Positions 10,278 to 21,652 of a DNA stretch of 64,000 nt are shown piece by piece. How positions within the stretch are numbered: the stretch's first letter is position 1; each line of letters starts with the position of its first letter. The translations under genes and the position numbers were made by a program. Under the pieces are notes generated by a model. The model saw nothing but the letters and a program-made list of their open reading frames with translations. It was not told the origin of the DNA and ran no database searches. This DNA comes from Nematostella vectensis. Its lineage: Eukaryota; Cnidaria; Anthozoa; Actiniaria; Edwardsiidae. The DNA lies in assembly GCF_932526225.1 (NCBI RefSeq), contig NC_064039.1, positions 15,332,139-15,396,138 on the forward strand, in the 5' to 3' direction.

Positions 10278-12105
10278 ATTATTTATTATTAAACGTAAAC
10301 GTGTAAAATAGCGGAGCTAGCGCGGCCGCAGGCCGCGCGCGGAGCTCCATGGGTATAGAAATATGGTATAGCTATGCAACTTGGTTTTTGTGGTCGTCGC
10401 GCGGGTACCCTGTGTGTCACACGCCAGTAAGTAATCCAGTCAGCTGTGCAACTCCCAGGCTCCACTAACTCTTACGCTTTTACGTGTTTTTACCGCCTCT
10501 TTAAAGTTTGTATGTTCACAGAAAAAAGGCAGCTTGGAAATAGTATTTAATGAGGATTCAAATGGGCTGAAGTCTTTGAAGAACCGTTTTGCATCTAAAA
10601 AGAGGATTACTGCCATTCTACTTATATTCATTCACGTCAATATTTATGTAAGGGGATCCTGAAAAGAAAGGGCCTTGGATTGATGTCTGTTTTCAGATAC
10701 AAAAATTATTCAATTCACTTGTCGACGAGTTCCTTGATAGCAGAAAGTCGACAATTTCACAGTTTATAACAAAAGGAGAACACAACCACAGGCGACAAAC
10801 AGAAAAGCGACAAAAAACACTGCCAAGGTGAGTTTTTGACGACGATTTGTATTGGGGATATGGCAGTTATTTTTCTTTTATTGTTATGTTTTTATAATGC
10901 TCGTTTGTTCATGTTTTTTTCCCAAAACCAATCGCTCAAACTAAAACACCGTACCAGTACAGCTTTAGTTTGACATCAAGATGTCATATCAAAGTCATCC
11001 ATCTTTGTTTTGATTGGCTAAAATACCATCTACTTGAATTCCGATTGGCTTATAATTTTGGTGGGTAAGTGGAATAGTTTTCATTCCACTGACAATCGCC
11101 ATGATATTCGTACTTACTATAAACTCAGGCGTAAATTCCTCAGGGTAAGTAAGAATTTTATGAAATACGTAGTAGTCTAGATATAGTATCAATGTCGATT
11201 TATACATGTGTTTCTAGAGTATGCTTTGAGAATTCTTTGTTCTCTATATACTTTATTAACTGCGTTGAGATATTTGCATTCGAGGGTTAAACAAGAGGAA
11301 CCGTTTGTCTGACAAAACTGAAAAGTTTAGAAGCCTACGTACAAGCCGATAGTAAAATCTACACGTGTTTGTGAATTCTCCCCTCGCGTTCTAAAATTTC
11401 AGCAGCAACTAAAAGGAGGCCTTATACACTGCTATTCTGATCAAGATGTCACGAAGCAAAATCAAAGCAGAAAGGCAAAGTTATCATATTATTATTGTAC
11501 AAGAGAATTTCTCATCAGCAACAAGTGAACACAAACACGAAGGATATTTTGTATTCACAATAATCACATAGAATCACAGTACAGCTGTTCTCATTCGAAT
11601 TATTCTGGTAAAAATGTGGAAAGATGCATTGTTTAGGTTCTCCACCTGGCGCTCACAGTGCAGCTGCAATATCTCAAGATTCTTCAGGGCAGAATATTCG
11701 GATGGTGACCTGGAATATACTGCAATTGCTGAAAAGTAGGAAAAAAACAAATAAAATAGCATTTATAGGTAGTATGACAATAATAGGTGTGAAAAATGGC
11801 TTTTTCTCTGGGGCACTTCAATTTAGTCATTTTATAATTCACAGGCAAGGATACAAATAATGTAGAGTAATAGTGTTTAAATGATTTCTCTGTAAGTTTA
11901 CTTTCTGCCCCCCGTCCCCTTTCTATCTTTGTTGTCATTAAAAAAATGCCTCATGAAAAGCCACATGTATTCGACAGGCCAAAAATACACAAATAGAGTC
12001 ACACTTGGAGAATACAAGCCTTTATAGCAGAAGCAGAACACTACTAGTGAACAACTTCAACAACAAATTGGGGTGACTTTCCACAAGGGTATTAAGTCAC
12101 TTCGT

Positions 12106-12205
12106 CCACAAACCGTGTCGTCCACAACCAACTCGTCCACAAATTGAGTCAACTCGTCCACAAGTAGAGTCAACTCGTCCACAAGTAGAGTCAACTTGTC
12201 CACAC
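12106..12205. repeat. short tandem repeat, about 22-bp unit
   Basis: Variants of GAGTCAACTCGTCCACAAGTA recur four to five times, the early copies being more diverged. Both the repeats and their spacers vary, so it is an ordinary minisatellite. Confidence 0.8.
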
Positions 12206-12737
12206 ATAGTTTTCACAAAAATGTAGTCTCGTAGCATAAGTGTTTCATATAAAAACGTCTAACTGTGAAAAGAGAGTCTTTTTAGAACTTCAACATGCAG
12301 TTATTCGGAATGCCAATTCGACATAAAACATTGCATGAAAAAGAACACAAATTCAACACGAAAAATTTCGCTCTTATCCCTTTCATACATCACGAACCCT
12401 TACGTAACTAGCACCGAATTAATCCCCGGAATACGTAGATTAAGGATTGTTTAGTTATTTTTGTGCGATTTCAGATTTCAGCCTTACATTTCCTTCAGCA
12501 ATTGTGCACTATTCCACGGAATTTGTGCCTGGATTGATAAACGGTTCGGGATCACGAGTCAAATCAGCCTCTAATCTACAGCTAGTGATTTTCCACACCA
12601 GGTATCCTATAAAGCCAACAAATAAAGCTATCAACATATCTAGCGCCAATTCTATGGAACCGCGTAAGATGCTGAACCCACTTTTTTATATTTGACATTA
12701 AAATCTAGAGAACTCTGTCAAGTATTTTAGTTTTATT

Positions 12738-12823
12738 TCAGATGCAAATTAGGATGAAGGTTTTATATAAAATTTCACCTTCGTTAGTATTCTTTATATA
12801 AAATGTTTATCCTAATTTGCATC
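12738..12823. repeat. short imperfect palindrome (MITE-like)
   Basis: GATGCAAATTAGGAT at the left end is mirrored by ATCCTAATTTGCATC at the right, with arms of about 31 bp including a shared TTTATATAAA. The 86-bp size fits a tiny MITE or a regulatory hairpin. Confidence 0.6.
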
Positions 12824-13544
12824 TCTTTGAAGTCGCTATTGTTCCCCATAGTTCCATGCAGATGAATTCAATTCCCTCCCACACAAGAATGTAAAGGGGA
12901 TTTTATGTATAAAACCTCATCCTCGTAACTAAATCCCGTCATACGATAAGGTAAAATGGCTAGGTTTTTTATGGTATCTTAAATGGTCTGCGCATATTGA
13001 CTCTTATCACCACTAAGGCCGCCAAGAGTCTCTATCTCGTAAGACAACTAAACCGTGCGGGAATTACTCATACTGTCCTTGTAAGGTTCCACTGTAGCGT
13101 TTTAATATCAATCCTAGAGTAAACGTTCCAAGTCTTCCACTTTGTTTTTTTTATGGTTTTGTAGACTTTGAATCATGGAAACAAAACACTGTCATCTTGC
13201 AAGTGCTCATTTGTGAAGTCTACTGGGGACAAATACCAAAAAGACACTGGGGCAGCAATTAAGTATTTCAAGGGGAGGAAATAGGTGAGGAAAATATCGA
13301 TCTGTTGTGAAGGGACCGAGAAGCACAAAAACCCAAGGTGCAGTATTTGCAGAAGTAATCAAGTACAGTAATTAAAAGAGTAATCCAATTCATCTGGATT
13401 ACACCTGGTGCATTTCTCTGTCACAATTATTGCAAAGTGCAGATCTAACATTTTGAATGCATTACTTTCTGTAATATTTGCAATAAGATTTTTGCAATGT
13501 ATGCTCTTGATACTTTTTTTTCATTTTTCATATTCTAGGCTCCT

Positions 13545-14160
13545 GCAATATAGAAAACAACTGCAGTGCCTCACAGCAACTGAACATTTAAAAGGGAAAG
13601 TTACAGTAGAGGCAGTACTCACCCATTATGGTCAGGGACATGATATCCACCACCTTCGTTCGCCGACAGAAAAAAAAAAGATGAAATAGCTGCCAAATTG
13701 AAGCAGGGAGAAACAAAAAAAAAAACAATTCTACAAGATGTACGGGACAGTGTTTTAATAAAGAACATAGGTAAACACAACATTCTGGAGCGTAAAGACA
13801 TTCAAAACATTGAAAGAGCATATGGACTCAAAGATATACAACTTCATCCAAATAACCAACAAAGTGTGCTCGCATGGATAACAGAGTGGAGCTCAGAGAA
13901 AAACAATCCCGTATTGTACTATAAACTACAGGAGCAATTAGCAGAGGAAGGGTATGACCTACAGAGATCCGATTTTTTTTATTGCAGAGTCAAATTCAAA
14001 AAGATATGCTGACAAAATTTGGTCACAGAGGCATTTGCTGAGATTCAACTCATGGCACAAATGCATATGACTATACACTAACAACACGTTTAGTGATGGA
14101 TGAGTTTGATCAAGTTTTCCTGTGGGATGATGCTTGTCAAGTCATGAGGACTTCACAACC
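13545..14160 (+). pseudogene. MULE-like transposase fragment
   Basis: Plus-strand segments in two frames show a run typical of animal MULE-type transposases: T-H-Y-G-Q-G-H-D-I-H-H-L near 13,620, then the dense helical stretch at 13,698-14,012, then after a frame change the catalytic-region phrase D-S-T-H-G-T-N-A-Y-D-Y with L-V-M-D-E-F near 14,050-14,110. A TGA sits directly before D-S-T-H. The copy is truncated at both ends and multiply broken. Confidence 0.6.
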
Positions 14161-14849
14161 ATGACAATATTTATTAGAAAAATAAAAAAAACTGTGGAGT
14201 TATCACACCTGCTAGAGCGACTCAAATAGATAGTATATGTGACACTGTGAAAAAAGGGAGAATTACAAATCACGTAAAAATATAAAAAGACATTTGCTAT
14301 TTTTTACTGTAATAATCAAGATAACAAAAAAGATCTTCAGTTATAGTAGCAAAGTTTATGGTAATTTTGAGGATATTTGTTAAAAATGGTTTGCATGCAT
14401 GGTTGTGAAAATAACAACACATCTCATAACACAAACTTTTGAGGAGTGCACAATATAAATCATCGTAATGGCTCAAACAAGCAATCAGCAACTGAAGCAA
14501 TATTGCAAATAGCTCCACGTACGCACTGCATATCTATGTTTTGTACAAGATTGCGGGACGGAATCAGACGAACGGAAGAAAAGAATTGATTCACCGTCTC
14601 GCAGACATAAAAGCATCGGTAATTGTTATAATTGACCCTTTTGTGGGTGAGATTATCGAGTATTTCAAAGTGAAATGTGATACCTTTCGTGTGGGATGCA
14701 TAAAAAAATGCTTTTATACGAGGCAAGAGAACTCCTTACCACTGTCAAAGGGGCAATTATCAGTTTTGAGGACAAGCCCCTTAATATGCCACGGCCGAAT
14801 ATCACTTTCTCTAACTTTTAATCGACTTGTCACATTGTAGCTAGCTCGA
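14161..14849. other. no gene recognised
   Basis: AT-rich stretch between the MULE-like and recombinase relics. Open frames at 14,297-14,840 on both strands have no motif I can name, although the last of them directly precedes the recombinase relic and may be a frameshifted part of it. Confidence 0.4.
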
Positions 14850-15295
14850 TTGACGATTTATTCCTGCCGGCCATATCAAGTCTACCGCAGAAAACACTGA
14901 CAAAGAAACTACACTGGCAATTCTCACTGTCCAACGATGTCAGATACACAGTATATGCAGATCATGCCAAATAAAAACGTGTTTACTATTAAGGACGTAA
15001 TTAAGACCTCTAGACCAGGGAAGCATATCTAGCCAATTGAGCCGCAAGACTATGATAACGACCTACGAATTTACCCTGTTGTGCACTTCACTCATTACAT
15101 GGAACGAACTCGCTAAGTAACCAACACTTAGGACCACTACTAATCATCTACAGCAAACCGCACAAGCCGGTCACGAATTCGACAATCGCTAGATGGGTGA
15201 AAAGCATGCTCACCGAAAGCGAGATCAACATAGAAATGTTCTCGGCGCACAGCAGTCAAACAGCCACTGCCTCTTGCAGCGCTGCAATGGACCTT
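14850..15295 (+). pseudogene. tyrosine recombinase relic (DIRS/Crypton-like)
   Basis: A continuous but stop-ridden plus-strand translation shows V-F-T-I-K-D-V-I-K-T-S-R-P-G-K-H, then Y-D-N-D-L-R-I-Y-P-V-V-H-F-T-H-Y-M-E-R-T-R. After a frame change it shows K-P-V-T-N-S-T-I-A-R-W-V-K and A-H-S-S-Q-T-A-T-A-S. These match the spacing of the C-terminal half of eukaryotic transposon tyrosine recombinases, where the H-S-x-R box precedes the catalytic Tyr. The Arg of that box is Gln here and several stops are present. Confidence 0.55.
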
Positions 15296-15327
15296 CGCCT
15301 CTAGTACATTTTAAGCGCTATTCGATG

Positions 15328-15590
15328 TTAAGCGAAGATGAGAGCCGTACCGCCTCCCTGACGACCACAACGAACTTGATCTAACACTCGATATCCGTCC
15401 GGACAGAGCTCGGATCTGATCGAATCATCATTGCCACTCAGCCAGGTCTCGGTTATAGCTACCAAATCAGCTTTGATATCAGAGATGTAGTCATGAATCA
15501 CCGCAGATTTGTTCCTCACTGAACGAGCATTGAAAAGAAAAGGTGAGGCAGGCGAGACAGTGTTCGAAGTACCCTGATATTTTTTGTACG
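15328..15590 (-). pseudogene. LINE endonuclease fragment
   Basis: On the minus strand the frame reads F-N-A-R-S-V-R-N-K followed by A-D-L-V-A-I-T-E-T-W-L-S and G-G-G-T-A-L-I-F. This is the N-terminal part of a LINE apurinic-like endonuclease. Only about 85 residues remain. It lies about 120 bp from the left end of the Polinton. Confidence 0.8.
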
Positions 15591-15709
15591 TTGATTAGGT
15601 TTAACGCAGTTTAACACGGAGGAGAGAAGTTTGGACAAGCTGGATTATTGGAATTAGTGTAAAAGATGTAATGCGGAGCTAGATGTCATAATGCCAGAGA
15701 AAAGGAAGC

Positions 15710-15933
15710 AGTAGTAACATAGGTATAGGTAGGAGGATATAGGAGGAGAGGGGGAGGGGTGGTCATGGTGAGCGGTGACTGAGGGATATATGGTAGGAGG
15801 TGTGACGTCACAGCCACCGTGAGCCAATGGGAGAGCGGGATATTCGGGAGGAGGTGTGACGTCACGGGTGAGCTGGGATTGGCCCGAGGCGCCGCGACGT
15901 CACGGGTGACGTCAGGGTGGGAAAGAGATATAA
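15710..15933. repeat. Polinton left terminal inverted repeat
   Basis: The 224-bp repeat is about 96% identical by eye to the inverted right copy. Differences cluster near 15,752-15,788 and at 15,914-15,922. It contains three perfect TGACGTCA octamers, one CGACGTCA, two CCAAT boxes and an inward TATA box. Confidence 0.95.
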
Positions 15934-15934
15934 G
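15800..15934 (+). promoter_or_regulatory. inward promoter of the left terminal gene (CRE, CCAAT, TATA)
   Basis: TGACGTCA occurs at 15,803, 15,857 and 15,907, with CGACGTCA at 15,895. CCAAT lies at 15,823 and ATTGG at 15,878. TATAAG starts at 15,929, 45 nt before the ATG at 15,974. TGACGTCA is the palindromic site of CREB/ATF factors and CCAAT that of NF-Y. Activity is inferred. Confidence 0.7.
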
Positions 15935-15973
15935 ACGGAACCCAGCGAGTACAGCATCAACGATTTCTTCGCA

Positions 15974-16327
15974 ATGAAGTGTTTCTGCAACGTGGAAGTG
16001 AAACAAGCAGGGGTAGCCCTAAAGTGTGGAACACCCGTCGACTTCAAGAAAGACCAACTGGGGTGTGGCTTCTACTTCAACCCTGACGACGCCCAGTCCA
16101 TAAAAGAAGCTATCCCTGACGGAACTACCATTTCCGACTTTCCAGTGTGTGACCACGGCCTCATCTGCAACGCGGGTGTAAGCGGCGGTCAGTTTTCCAA
16201 AGGGCGTGTTTACTTTCAGTGTCCAGTAAAACCACCTAACAAAAATGCGATCAGTTCGTGTGGGCGGAACCACCCAAGGAGTCAGAGAAGAAGAAACCAG
16301 CACCGCTATGGACACCTCCCTCCATGA
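15974..16327 (+). CDS. left terminal gene, GRF-like zinc-finger protein
   Basis: The ATG at 15,974 lies 45 nt after the TATA box and is the first in the transcript. The 117-residue frame starts with C-F-C and has a second half with D-H-G-L-I-C and G-R-V-Y-F-Q-C-P. G-R-x-Y-x-x-C-P is the core of GRF-type zinc fingers, which bind single-stranded DNA and sit in topoisomerases and repair nucleases. The closing Cys and aromatic residues expected of that finger lie in a different frame just after about 16,240, so the gene appears frameshifted at an A-run, or a frame change is used. A next ATG overlaps at 16,245. A role at the element's ends is inferred from position only. Confidence 0.6.
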   Translation: MKCFCNVEVKQAGVALKCGTPVDFKKDQLGCGFYFNPDDAQSIKEAIPDGTTISDFPVCDHGLICNAGVSGGQFSKGRVYFQCPVKPPNKNAISSCGRNHPRSQRRRNQHRYGHLPP

Positions 16328-16979
16328 AGAAGAAAAAGGCAACCAGAAGCAGGAAGCAAGTCCTCACCCCCCGCGTGGACGTAAACGCAAACGTCCTACC
16401 CCCACCACCACCACCGAAGGTTGCGTATACGGTGGAGGGCGAGGAGGAGGAGGAGGAATAGGAGGAAGCGACACCGATGGTGAAGAAACAGAAAAAGTAG
16501 TGGTGGTGGACAGTGACGATAGTGACAGTAGTGACGTGGAAGAGTGGCATAATTACACCTACTACGACGTAGTTGACTCTGCCAGGGGCCTACAGGGTGT
16601 GAACTATTATGTCAAGAAGGTAGTGTGGGACTTAATGGGGGAGCTGTTGGAGTACAACCAATACGGAGGGAAGGGAGGATGGTTAAATTGCTTCTACAAC
16701 GTCAGGGACGCTGTCAGAGACAACACTGACTTCATGTGGGATGGTTTGGACAGAATGGGTAAAGTACTTGGACTCACTATGCGCTGGGACCATTGGTTCA
16801 CCTTCATGGAAGAGATGGTGAAAGGTGGGGTCTACCCTAGGGATATGGTAGAGCTGTGCCGTGATGAAGAGCTGCCTGACATATTAAAAGGGAGGGAGAC
16901 AGAGGTTTGGGAAGTCACCAGGGACATTGCGCACCGTATAGGAGAGGAAGCCCACCTCTTCCCTGTTGGCAAAGCTTAA
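16245..16979 (+). CDS. left terminal gene, second frame: acidic linker plus helical domain
   Basis: The 244-residue frame overlaps the GRF frame by 83 nt and opens at an ATG inside it. Residues 1-100 are low complexity (R-K-R-K-R, poly-Gly, acidic D-S-D-D-S-D). Residues 100-240 form a helix-rich, tryptophan-rich domain (V-V-W-D-L-M, G-G-W-L-N, M-W-D-G-L-D, M-R-W-D-H-W-F-T-F). A similar pattern of W-x-G, V-L, H-W and P-x-x-M-V appears in the right terminal gene at 35,029-36,027, so the two may be duplicates. The third frame (16,258-16,461) is also open and lysine/proline-rich, so the native product may cross frames. It stops in a GAG/GGA repeat. I do not recognise the function. Confidence 0.5.
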   Translation: MRSVRVGGTTQGVREEETSTAMDTSLHEEEKGNQKQEASPHPPRGRKRKRPTPTTTTEGCVYGGGRGGGGGIGGSDTDGEETEKVVVVDSDDSDSSDVEEWHNYTYYDVVDSARGLQGVNYYVKKVVWDLMGELLEYNQYGGKGGWLNCFYNVRDAVRDNTDFMWDGLDRMGKVLGLTMRWDHWFTFMEEMVKGGVYPRDMVELCRDEELPDILKGRETEVWEVTRDIAHRIGEEAHLFPVGKA

Positions 16980-17063
16980 AAAGAAAAAAATAGAGACTGG
17001 TTCTGTTTTATTTTTAGTATTTTATTGTTATCGTTATTATTAGTATAAAAATGTATTTAGTGG

Positions 17064-17813
17064 TTATATATAGAGTAATAATAATAAAAAAAGTGTTTGT
17101 TGTGAAAGACACTCAGAGTCATAGAGCTGATTAACATCTTGCAACTTGCGAACATTCCGCTTTGAGTGGCGGCGGTGTCCAACACATTCGAGCTTTTCGA
17201 GTAGTTGGGCTTTTTTGAGCCGGAACTTCGTTTTCAATTTTTTATCCAGAAACTTGTGGACTCGTGCATCCAGGTGTAGCAGCATGGGTTGGTACGTACG
17301 TACGGCAGCACTGTACCCTAATTCGTAGTCGGTAGGGTGGTGGTCATCGTTGTCGTCATCGGGTGACGGTGCTTGTGTTCCTTTGTCACAAGTGTCTTTA
17401 TAATCGGCATAATCTATCTGCATGCGCAGGTTGTCGTACTCCATGCGTAAAATTTCCTCACGGTCTTCCAGGTTACCAATTTGGTGCCTGAAATTGGCAT
17501 TCTCCAGTATTGTAGATGCGTTGATGGACTTTTCGTCCAGCAATTCCCTTTCTAAACCATACACTTTGCTACAGAGACTTGAGTTTTCTGCTGCGTAGTC
17601 CTCGCATAATGTTTGTAGCCCATCGCGCTCTCTCTCTAAGGCTACCACTTGCGCACCAATGTGATCCAATTTTTCGCACACCAACAGGTTGACCGCCTCC
17701 AAGTGGTCGCAAAACGCACTATTAATTGCGTTTAGGTTTTCGTTTACCGTAGTTCCCCAAGGTAGGGCAACCATACCGGTGTTGGTGTCTTGGGTAGCAG
17801 GCTGTTCGGTCAT
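17064..17813 (-). CDS. coiled-coil protein, function unknown
   Basis: The frame is intact and encodes 249 residues from an ATG at 17,813. A minus-strand TATAAAAG box starts at 17,876, 63 nt upstream. Residues 30-130 show heptad-like leucines and charged residues (L-E-R-E-R-D-G-L, L-E-R-E-L-L-D-E-K), followed by an acidic hinge (D-D-D-N-D-D-H-H) and a basic second helical region (K-L-K-T-K-F-R-L-K-K-A-Q-L-L-E-K-L). It is transcribed divergently from the polymerase gene and faces the left terminal gene tail to tail. It could be a structural, fibre-like or regulatory protein. Confidence 0.7.
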   Translation of the reverse strand: MTEQPATQDTNTGMVALPWGTTVNENLNAINSAFCDHLEAVNLLVCEKLDHIGAQVVALERERDGLQTLCEDYAAENSSLCSKVYGLERELLDEKSINASTILENANFRHQIGNLEDREEILRMEYDNLRMQIDYADYKDTCDKGTQAPSPDDDNDDHHPTDYELGYSAAVRTYQPMLLHLDARVHKFLDKKLKTKFRLKKAQLLEKLECVGHRRHSKRNVRKLQDVNQLYDSECLSQQTLFLLLLLYI

Positions 17814-17819
17814 CTTGTA

Positions 17820-18140
17820 TTTTTTTGGAGTCTTGGTTAGACTGTGGAGTATTAGCAGTCTGCTTTGTCTTTTATACCTTTTAAATTGTTTATAGACGCC
17901 GATGAGGTCATTAGGGATGTTTCTGATTGGTTAGTGGTTATATTACCCCTTAAGATGTCTAGACAGTAGTGGTGAGGTCATCAGGGAGGGCTCTGATTGG
18001 TTTAGGGTAAATTGTGGTTGCTGGGTTGACCAATCAGAGGTCTAGATAGTGGGTGACGTCATAGTTCCCTATAGTACATAGGCTGTGATTGGAGCATTTT
18101 TAAAAGAAGTGTTTTATTGGTCCGTGAGTACTATAAAAGA
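17820..18140. promoter_or_regulatory. divergent promoter between coiled-coil and polymerase genes
   Basis: The 300-bp gap holds five CCAAT/ATTGG boxes (near 17,925, 17,995, 18,031, 18,089 and 18,116) and a perfect TGACGTCA at 18,054. There is a TATAAAAG box on each strand, at 17,876 minus and about 18,130 plus. The layout repeats what is seen in the inverted repeats and at 32,930-33,130. Confidence 0.7.
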
Positions 18141-20285
18141 GGATGTATTCCCACTAGAGTTCCAGTATCCTTGGCTTACAACGGAGATGGTAATGGTAAT
18201 GATGACGATGACGAGTGGCTTAGACGCTTGTTGGAGGTGTCACCAGACCCAAGCGATACTGAAGAGGATGACTGTCTCCCCCCAGATTTTTTTCACGACA
18301 ATCTTGCGGACTCACCTCAGTTTGCTTCCCTCGATGAGCTGTTCGACTACATCAACTACTATAGTAACCTAGAGGATGACTGTGTGTCTTTCGGGGACCC
18401 TTTTTTTGACGTTGCTGGTCCTTCAGGGGAGCAACAAGGTGGTGGTGGTAGTGGAGTGAAGCGACCGTATGATTCCGATGACGAAGAGGAGGAGGATAAT
18501 AGTGATAAGGAGAGTGTAGCGTACGATTTGCGACAAACATCCACCAAGCGTTCCACTAAAATGCGTACTGATTGTACCGATTACAAATTGAAGGTCGATT
18601 TACCTTTGCGTGACACCATCAAGGAAGCTTTGGAGGACTTGGAGGGGGTGCTGGACCGGGTACTCGACGACACGTTACGTGGGGTCCAAGGGCACGACTA
18701 CGCACGTATCACCATTGATGCTCCGTCTCTGAAAAACCCAATTGCGTTACCATTTATGCGCCGCCATCAACTCACTCCTCAGCGTATCATGGGTGTCATA
18801 GAGACGGTAGTGCAATCTAATGAACAGTTTGTGTTTCAAGGTGATTTTGAACTTCATGTGATCCGTACCCACCTTCCATTGGGGGCTGGGAAAAACACTG
18901 TGAAGAATTCTTGTACCCTGAATACATGTGATTTAGAGACGTGGAGGAAGGGGAAAAAGAGTATCATTCGCATTCGAAACAGTGATGAACTGTGTGCGGC
19001 ACGTGCTATTGTGGTTGGCATGGGGCATCTGACTAAGGACCCTAACTACACCAAGTTGTACAAACCGACACGAAGTAACACACGTAACCCTTCGATCCCC
19101 TTGCAAACGGAGCGGGCCAAGGTGCTGCATTCCGAAGCGGGCGTACCCGAGGGTCCATGTGGTATCCCGGAAATCCAACAATTCCAGCGTTATCTAGGAG
19201 GGCAAGGGTTTGAATTGAATGTAGTATCCCGGGAACACGCTAACACTGTGATCTACTCTGGAGGCTTACCTGATCCTAAGTATAGGCTTTACCTATATTA
19301 CGCCAAGGGTCACTTTGATTACATTAGTAGCATGGCAGGATTGTTAGGGCGTTGCTATTATTGTACAGTGTGCAAAAAAGGGTACAATAATAAACAGCAC
19401 AAGTGTGTGAACCTGTGTTATGGGTGCGGTGAATTGGATTGCTCCCCTTTGGCGCCACCACCCGAACAAGATCACCGTTGGAATTGGAGGCATTGTACCG
19501 AGTGTAATAGGTACTTCCGTACACCCAAGTGTTTTGAGAACCATAAGCTTGTCAAGCCTAGAGGGTTAGTTGGTAAGAAGGATGTGAACTCGTGGTCGTA
19601 CTGCCAACTATATCATAAATGTGAGACATGTGGCAAACGTGTTGACATGATAGCTACCCGGAAGGAGGGAAGGGAGCATGTATGCGGGGAATACAAGTGT
19701 TCCGTTTGCAAGGAAGTGGTTCCCCCTGACCACTTGTGTTACGTGACGGTAGGCGCTGATGCCCTTCCCAAGGGTGGGGATGACGATGATAGCATGCGGA
19801 TTATCATCTTCGATTTCGAAGCCATGCCACTGGAACAGAAACACACTGTGAATTTCGTGGGTGTCCAAAAACTGTGTGACACGTGTAAGGGGTGGCCAAT
19901 GGACCGCCTGGAGTGTGGTACGTGTGGTCTCCGGAAACACAGTTTTGTCACAGTTCAAGCGTTTTGTGACTGGTTGTTTGGTGGGAGTAATGGTGGCTAC
20001 ACATGTTTGGCACATAATTTCAAAGGTTACGACTCCTACTTTATTTTGGAGTACCTCTTCGAGAATGGCATTAAACCTAATGTGATCTTTACTGGCGGAA
20101 AAGTAATGCATTTGAAGATTGACTCGCTAAAGATTGATATGAAGTGTACTTTGGACTTCTTACAAATGCCTTTGAGTAAACTTCCTAAAGCCTTCGGATT
20201 TGACCATGTTACCCAGAAGGGTTTTTCCCCCACTTTTTTAATACCGCTGAACATCAAGACTATGTGGGACCAATGCCTGATTTAA
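18117..20285 (+). pseudogene. polB: protein-primed DNA polymerase B, N-terminal and exonuclease part
   Basis: This segment holds an acidic N-terminus, a basic central region and a Cys/His-rich block (residues ~415-560 with many C-x2-C pairs). The 3'-5' exonuclease motifs follow: Exo I as F-D-F-E-A at about 19,811 and Exo II as A-H-N-F-K-G-Y-D at about 20,010. The true start is unclear. A TATA box lies at about 18,130, so translation cannot begin at 18,117; ATGs at 18,187-18,205 are in another frame and the first in-frame ATG is at 18,561. The frame breaks at a short T-run at 20,234-20,239 and continues in another frame. The enzyme would replicate the element from its ends. Confidence 0.85.
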
Positions 20286-21652
20286 GCTACTATGATCTAC
20301 GGAGTATGAAGGAAGAGGATGCTAACGCTGTAACCCTATGGCATCAAGACCAAGTTTCCCGTAGTGTGGTGTTTAACTTAAAGGAGGAGCTTGCCACTTA
20401 CTGTCACCAGGATGTTGAGGTGTTAAAGAAGGCTGTCGTTGCTTTCGATGAACTTATCATGGATGCTGTTGGCCTCCATCCATTCAAGATAGCTATTACC
20501 ATAGCTTCATTGTCGAGCCGTATCTTGCGCTCAAAATTTTTGGAGGAGGGAGCTATTGGGTTAATTCCCTTACGCGGTTATCGTGGCCATGATGTGCAGT
20601 CTTTAAAGGCACTACAGTGGTTGAAATACGTGGAGCATCGTGAAGGTGATGGAGTGTTTATCCAACACGCAGGGAACAGAGGGGAAGTGCGCTTGGGTGG
20701 ACGAATCAAGGTGGATGGTTATGCCGCAGCCACTAACACTGTGTACCAATACCAAGGGTGTTTTTATCATGGTTGCCCGATGTGCTTTCAACCCGATACT
20801 GTGAACCCCTTGACGAATACCACAATGCAGGAGCTCCGTGAACACACGCGTGCTACAGAGCTGCGTCTCAAGGCCTTAGGGTATAATTACGAGGAAGTTT
20901 GGGAATGCCAATTCGATGCCCAATTGAACAATGATGTACAACTACAAGCCCTTGTAGGGGATGTGGAACACTCGAGACCCCTCGAACCCCGTGATGCCTT
21001 CTTTGGTGGTAGGACTAATGCCATTCAGTTGCATTGTGAGGCAAAAGTTGAGGAGGGTGAGCAAATACACTACTACGACTTCACATCACTGTATCCCTGG
21101 GTGAACGCAACGTGTGAGTACCCAGTTGGACACCCCGACGCTATTGTCACCGAGAACTTTGAGGATCTCCATGTGTACAAAGGATTGATGAAAATTCGCG
21201 TGTTACCTCCCCGGGACCTCTTTTTCCCTGTTCTCCAAATTCGTGTCAATCAGAAAATAATGTTCCCACTATGCCTTCGCTGTGCCGAAATGGAGGGGCA
21301 AGGGTCTTGCACCCATTCGGATGAGGAGCGGGCATTTACGGGGACGTGGTGTCACCCAGAGATCTTTAAAGCTCTCGAAAAAGGTTACACTGTGCTTCGT
21401 GTCTACGAAGTGTGGCACTGGGAGAAGTGGGAGCGCTTATTCGAGGAATATATCAAAACCTTTTTAAAATACAAGCAGGAAGCTTCGGGGTGGCCCGCAT
21501 GGTGCAACACCGACTCCGACAAGCAGCGGTACCTTGATGAGTACGAACACCATCAAGGTATTCGTATGGACCCGAGTAAAATCGAGAAGAACCCAATTGC
21601 ATGTGGGGCAAGTTCGGCGAACAACCCAATCCAAGACGCACCAAATATGTGA
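20264..21652 (+). pseudogene. polB: protein-primed DNA polymerase B, Exo III to palm motif A part
   Basis: This is the downstream continuation after the first break. It has the Exo III-type Y-C-H-Q-D-V near its start and palm motif A, Y-Y-D-F-T-S-L-Y-P (about 21,073-21,099), whose Asp is a metal ligand. It also holds the insertions typical of protein-primed family B enzymes. The frame leaves the polymerase at about 21,600 with nonsense residues to 21,652. Its first bases (20,264-20,285) overlap the previous frame. Confidence 0.85.

Larger units (their letters stand above)
7160..10300 (+). mobile_element. CR1/L2-like LINE, nearly full length
   Basis: A non-LTR retrotransposon with a 2A/PHD-type leader, an AP endonuclease and a reverse transcriptase in order on the plus strand. 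The 3' end has short repeats of the TACCTTTACGAWATGG type near 10,215-10,265, a LINE-like tail. It is disabled by an in-frame TAA at 9624-9626 and by an internal loss of the C-terminal RT region after about 9950. Confidence 0.8.
10301..13544. other. non-coding stretch with minor repeats
   Basis: No gene is recognisable in about 3.2 kb. There is a tandem repeat at 12,106-12,205 and a hairpin at 12,738-12,823, listed separately, and a short GC-rich palindromic patch at about 10,318-10,345. Open frames are short and look random. Confidence 0.5.

Noticed and set aside
12106..12205. CRISPR-like array
   Set aside because: Repeats of ~22 bp with no regular spacers, decaying toward one end, in a eukaryotic context: an ordinary minisatellite.
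16236..16250. Programmed -1 frameshift site in the left terminal gene
   Set aside because: There is an A-run at the frame change, but it does not fit the X-XXY-YYZ heptamer in the reading phase, and no obvious downstream stem was found.
16100..16979. Bcl-2-like fold in the terminal genes
   Set aside because: A G-rich helix start and W-x-G spacing loosely recall BH motifs, but no BH1 or BH3 consensus is met; left as an unknown helical domain.
18085..18372. 95-residue frame beginning at the ATG cluster upstream of PolB
   Set aside because: It is out of phase with the polymerase and has no protein-like composition beyond the GATGAC repeat; it was noted only as a problem for the PolB start.
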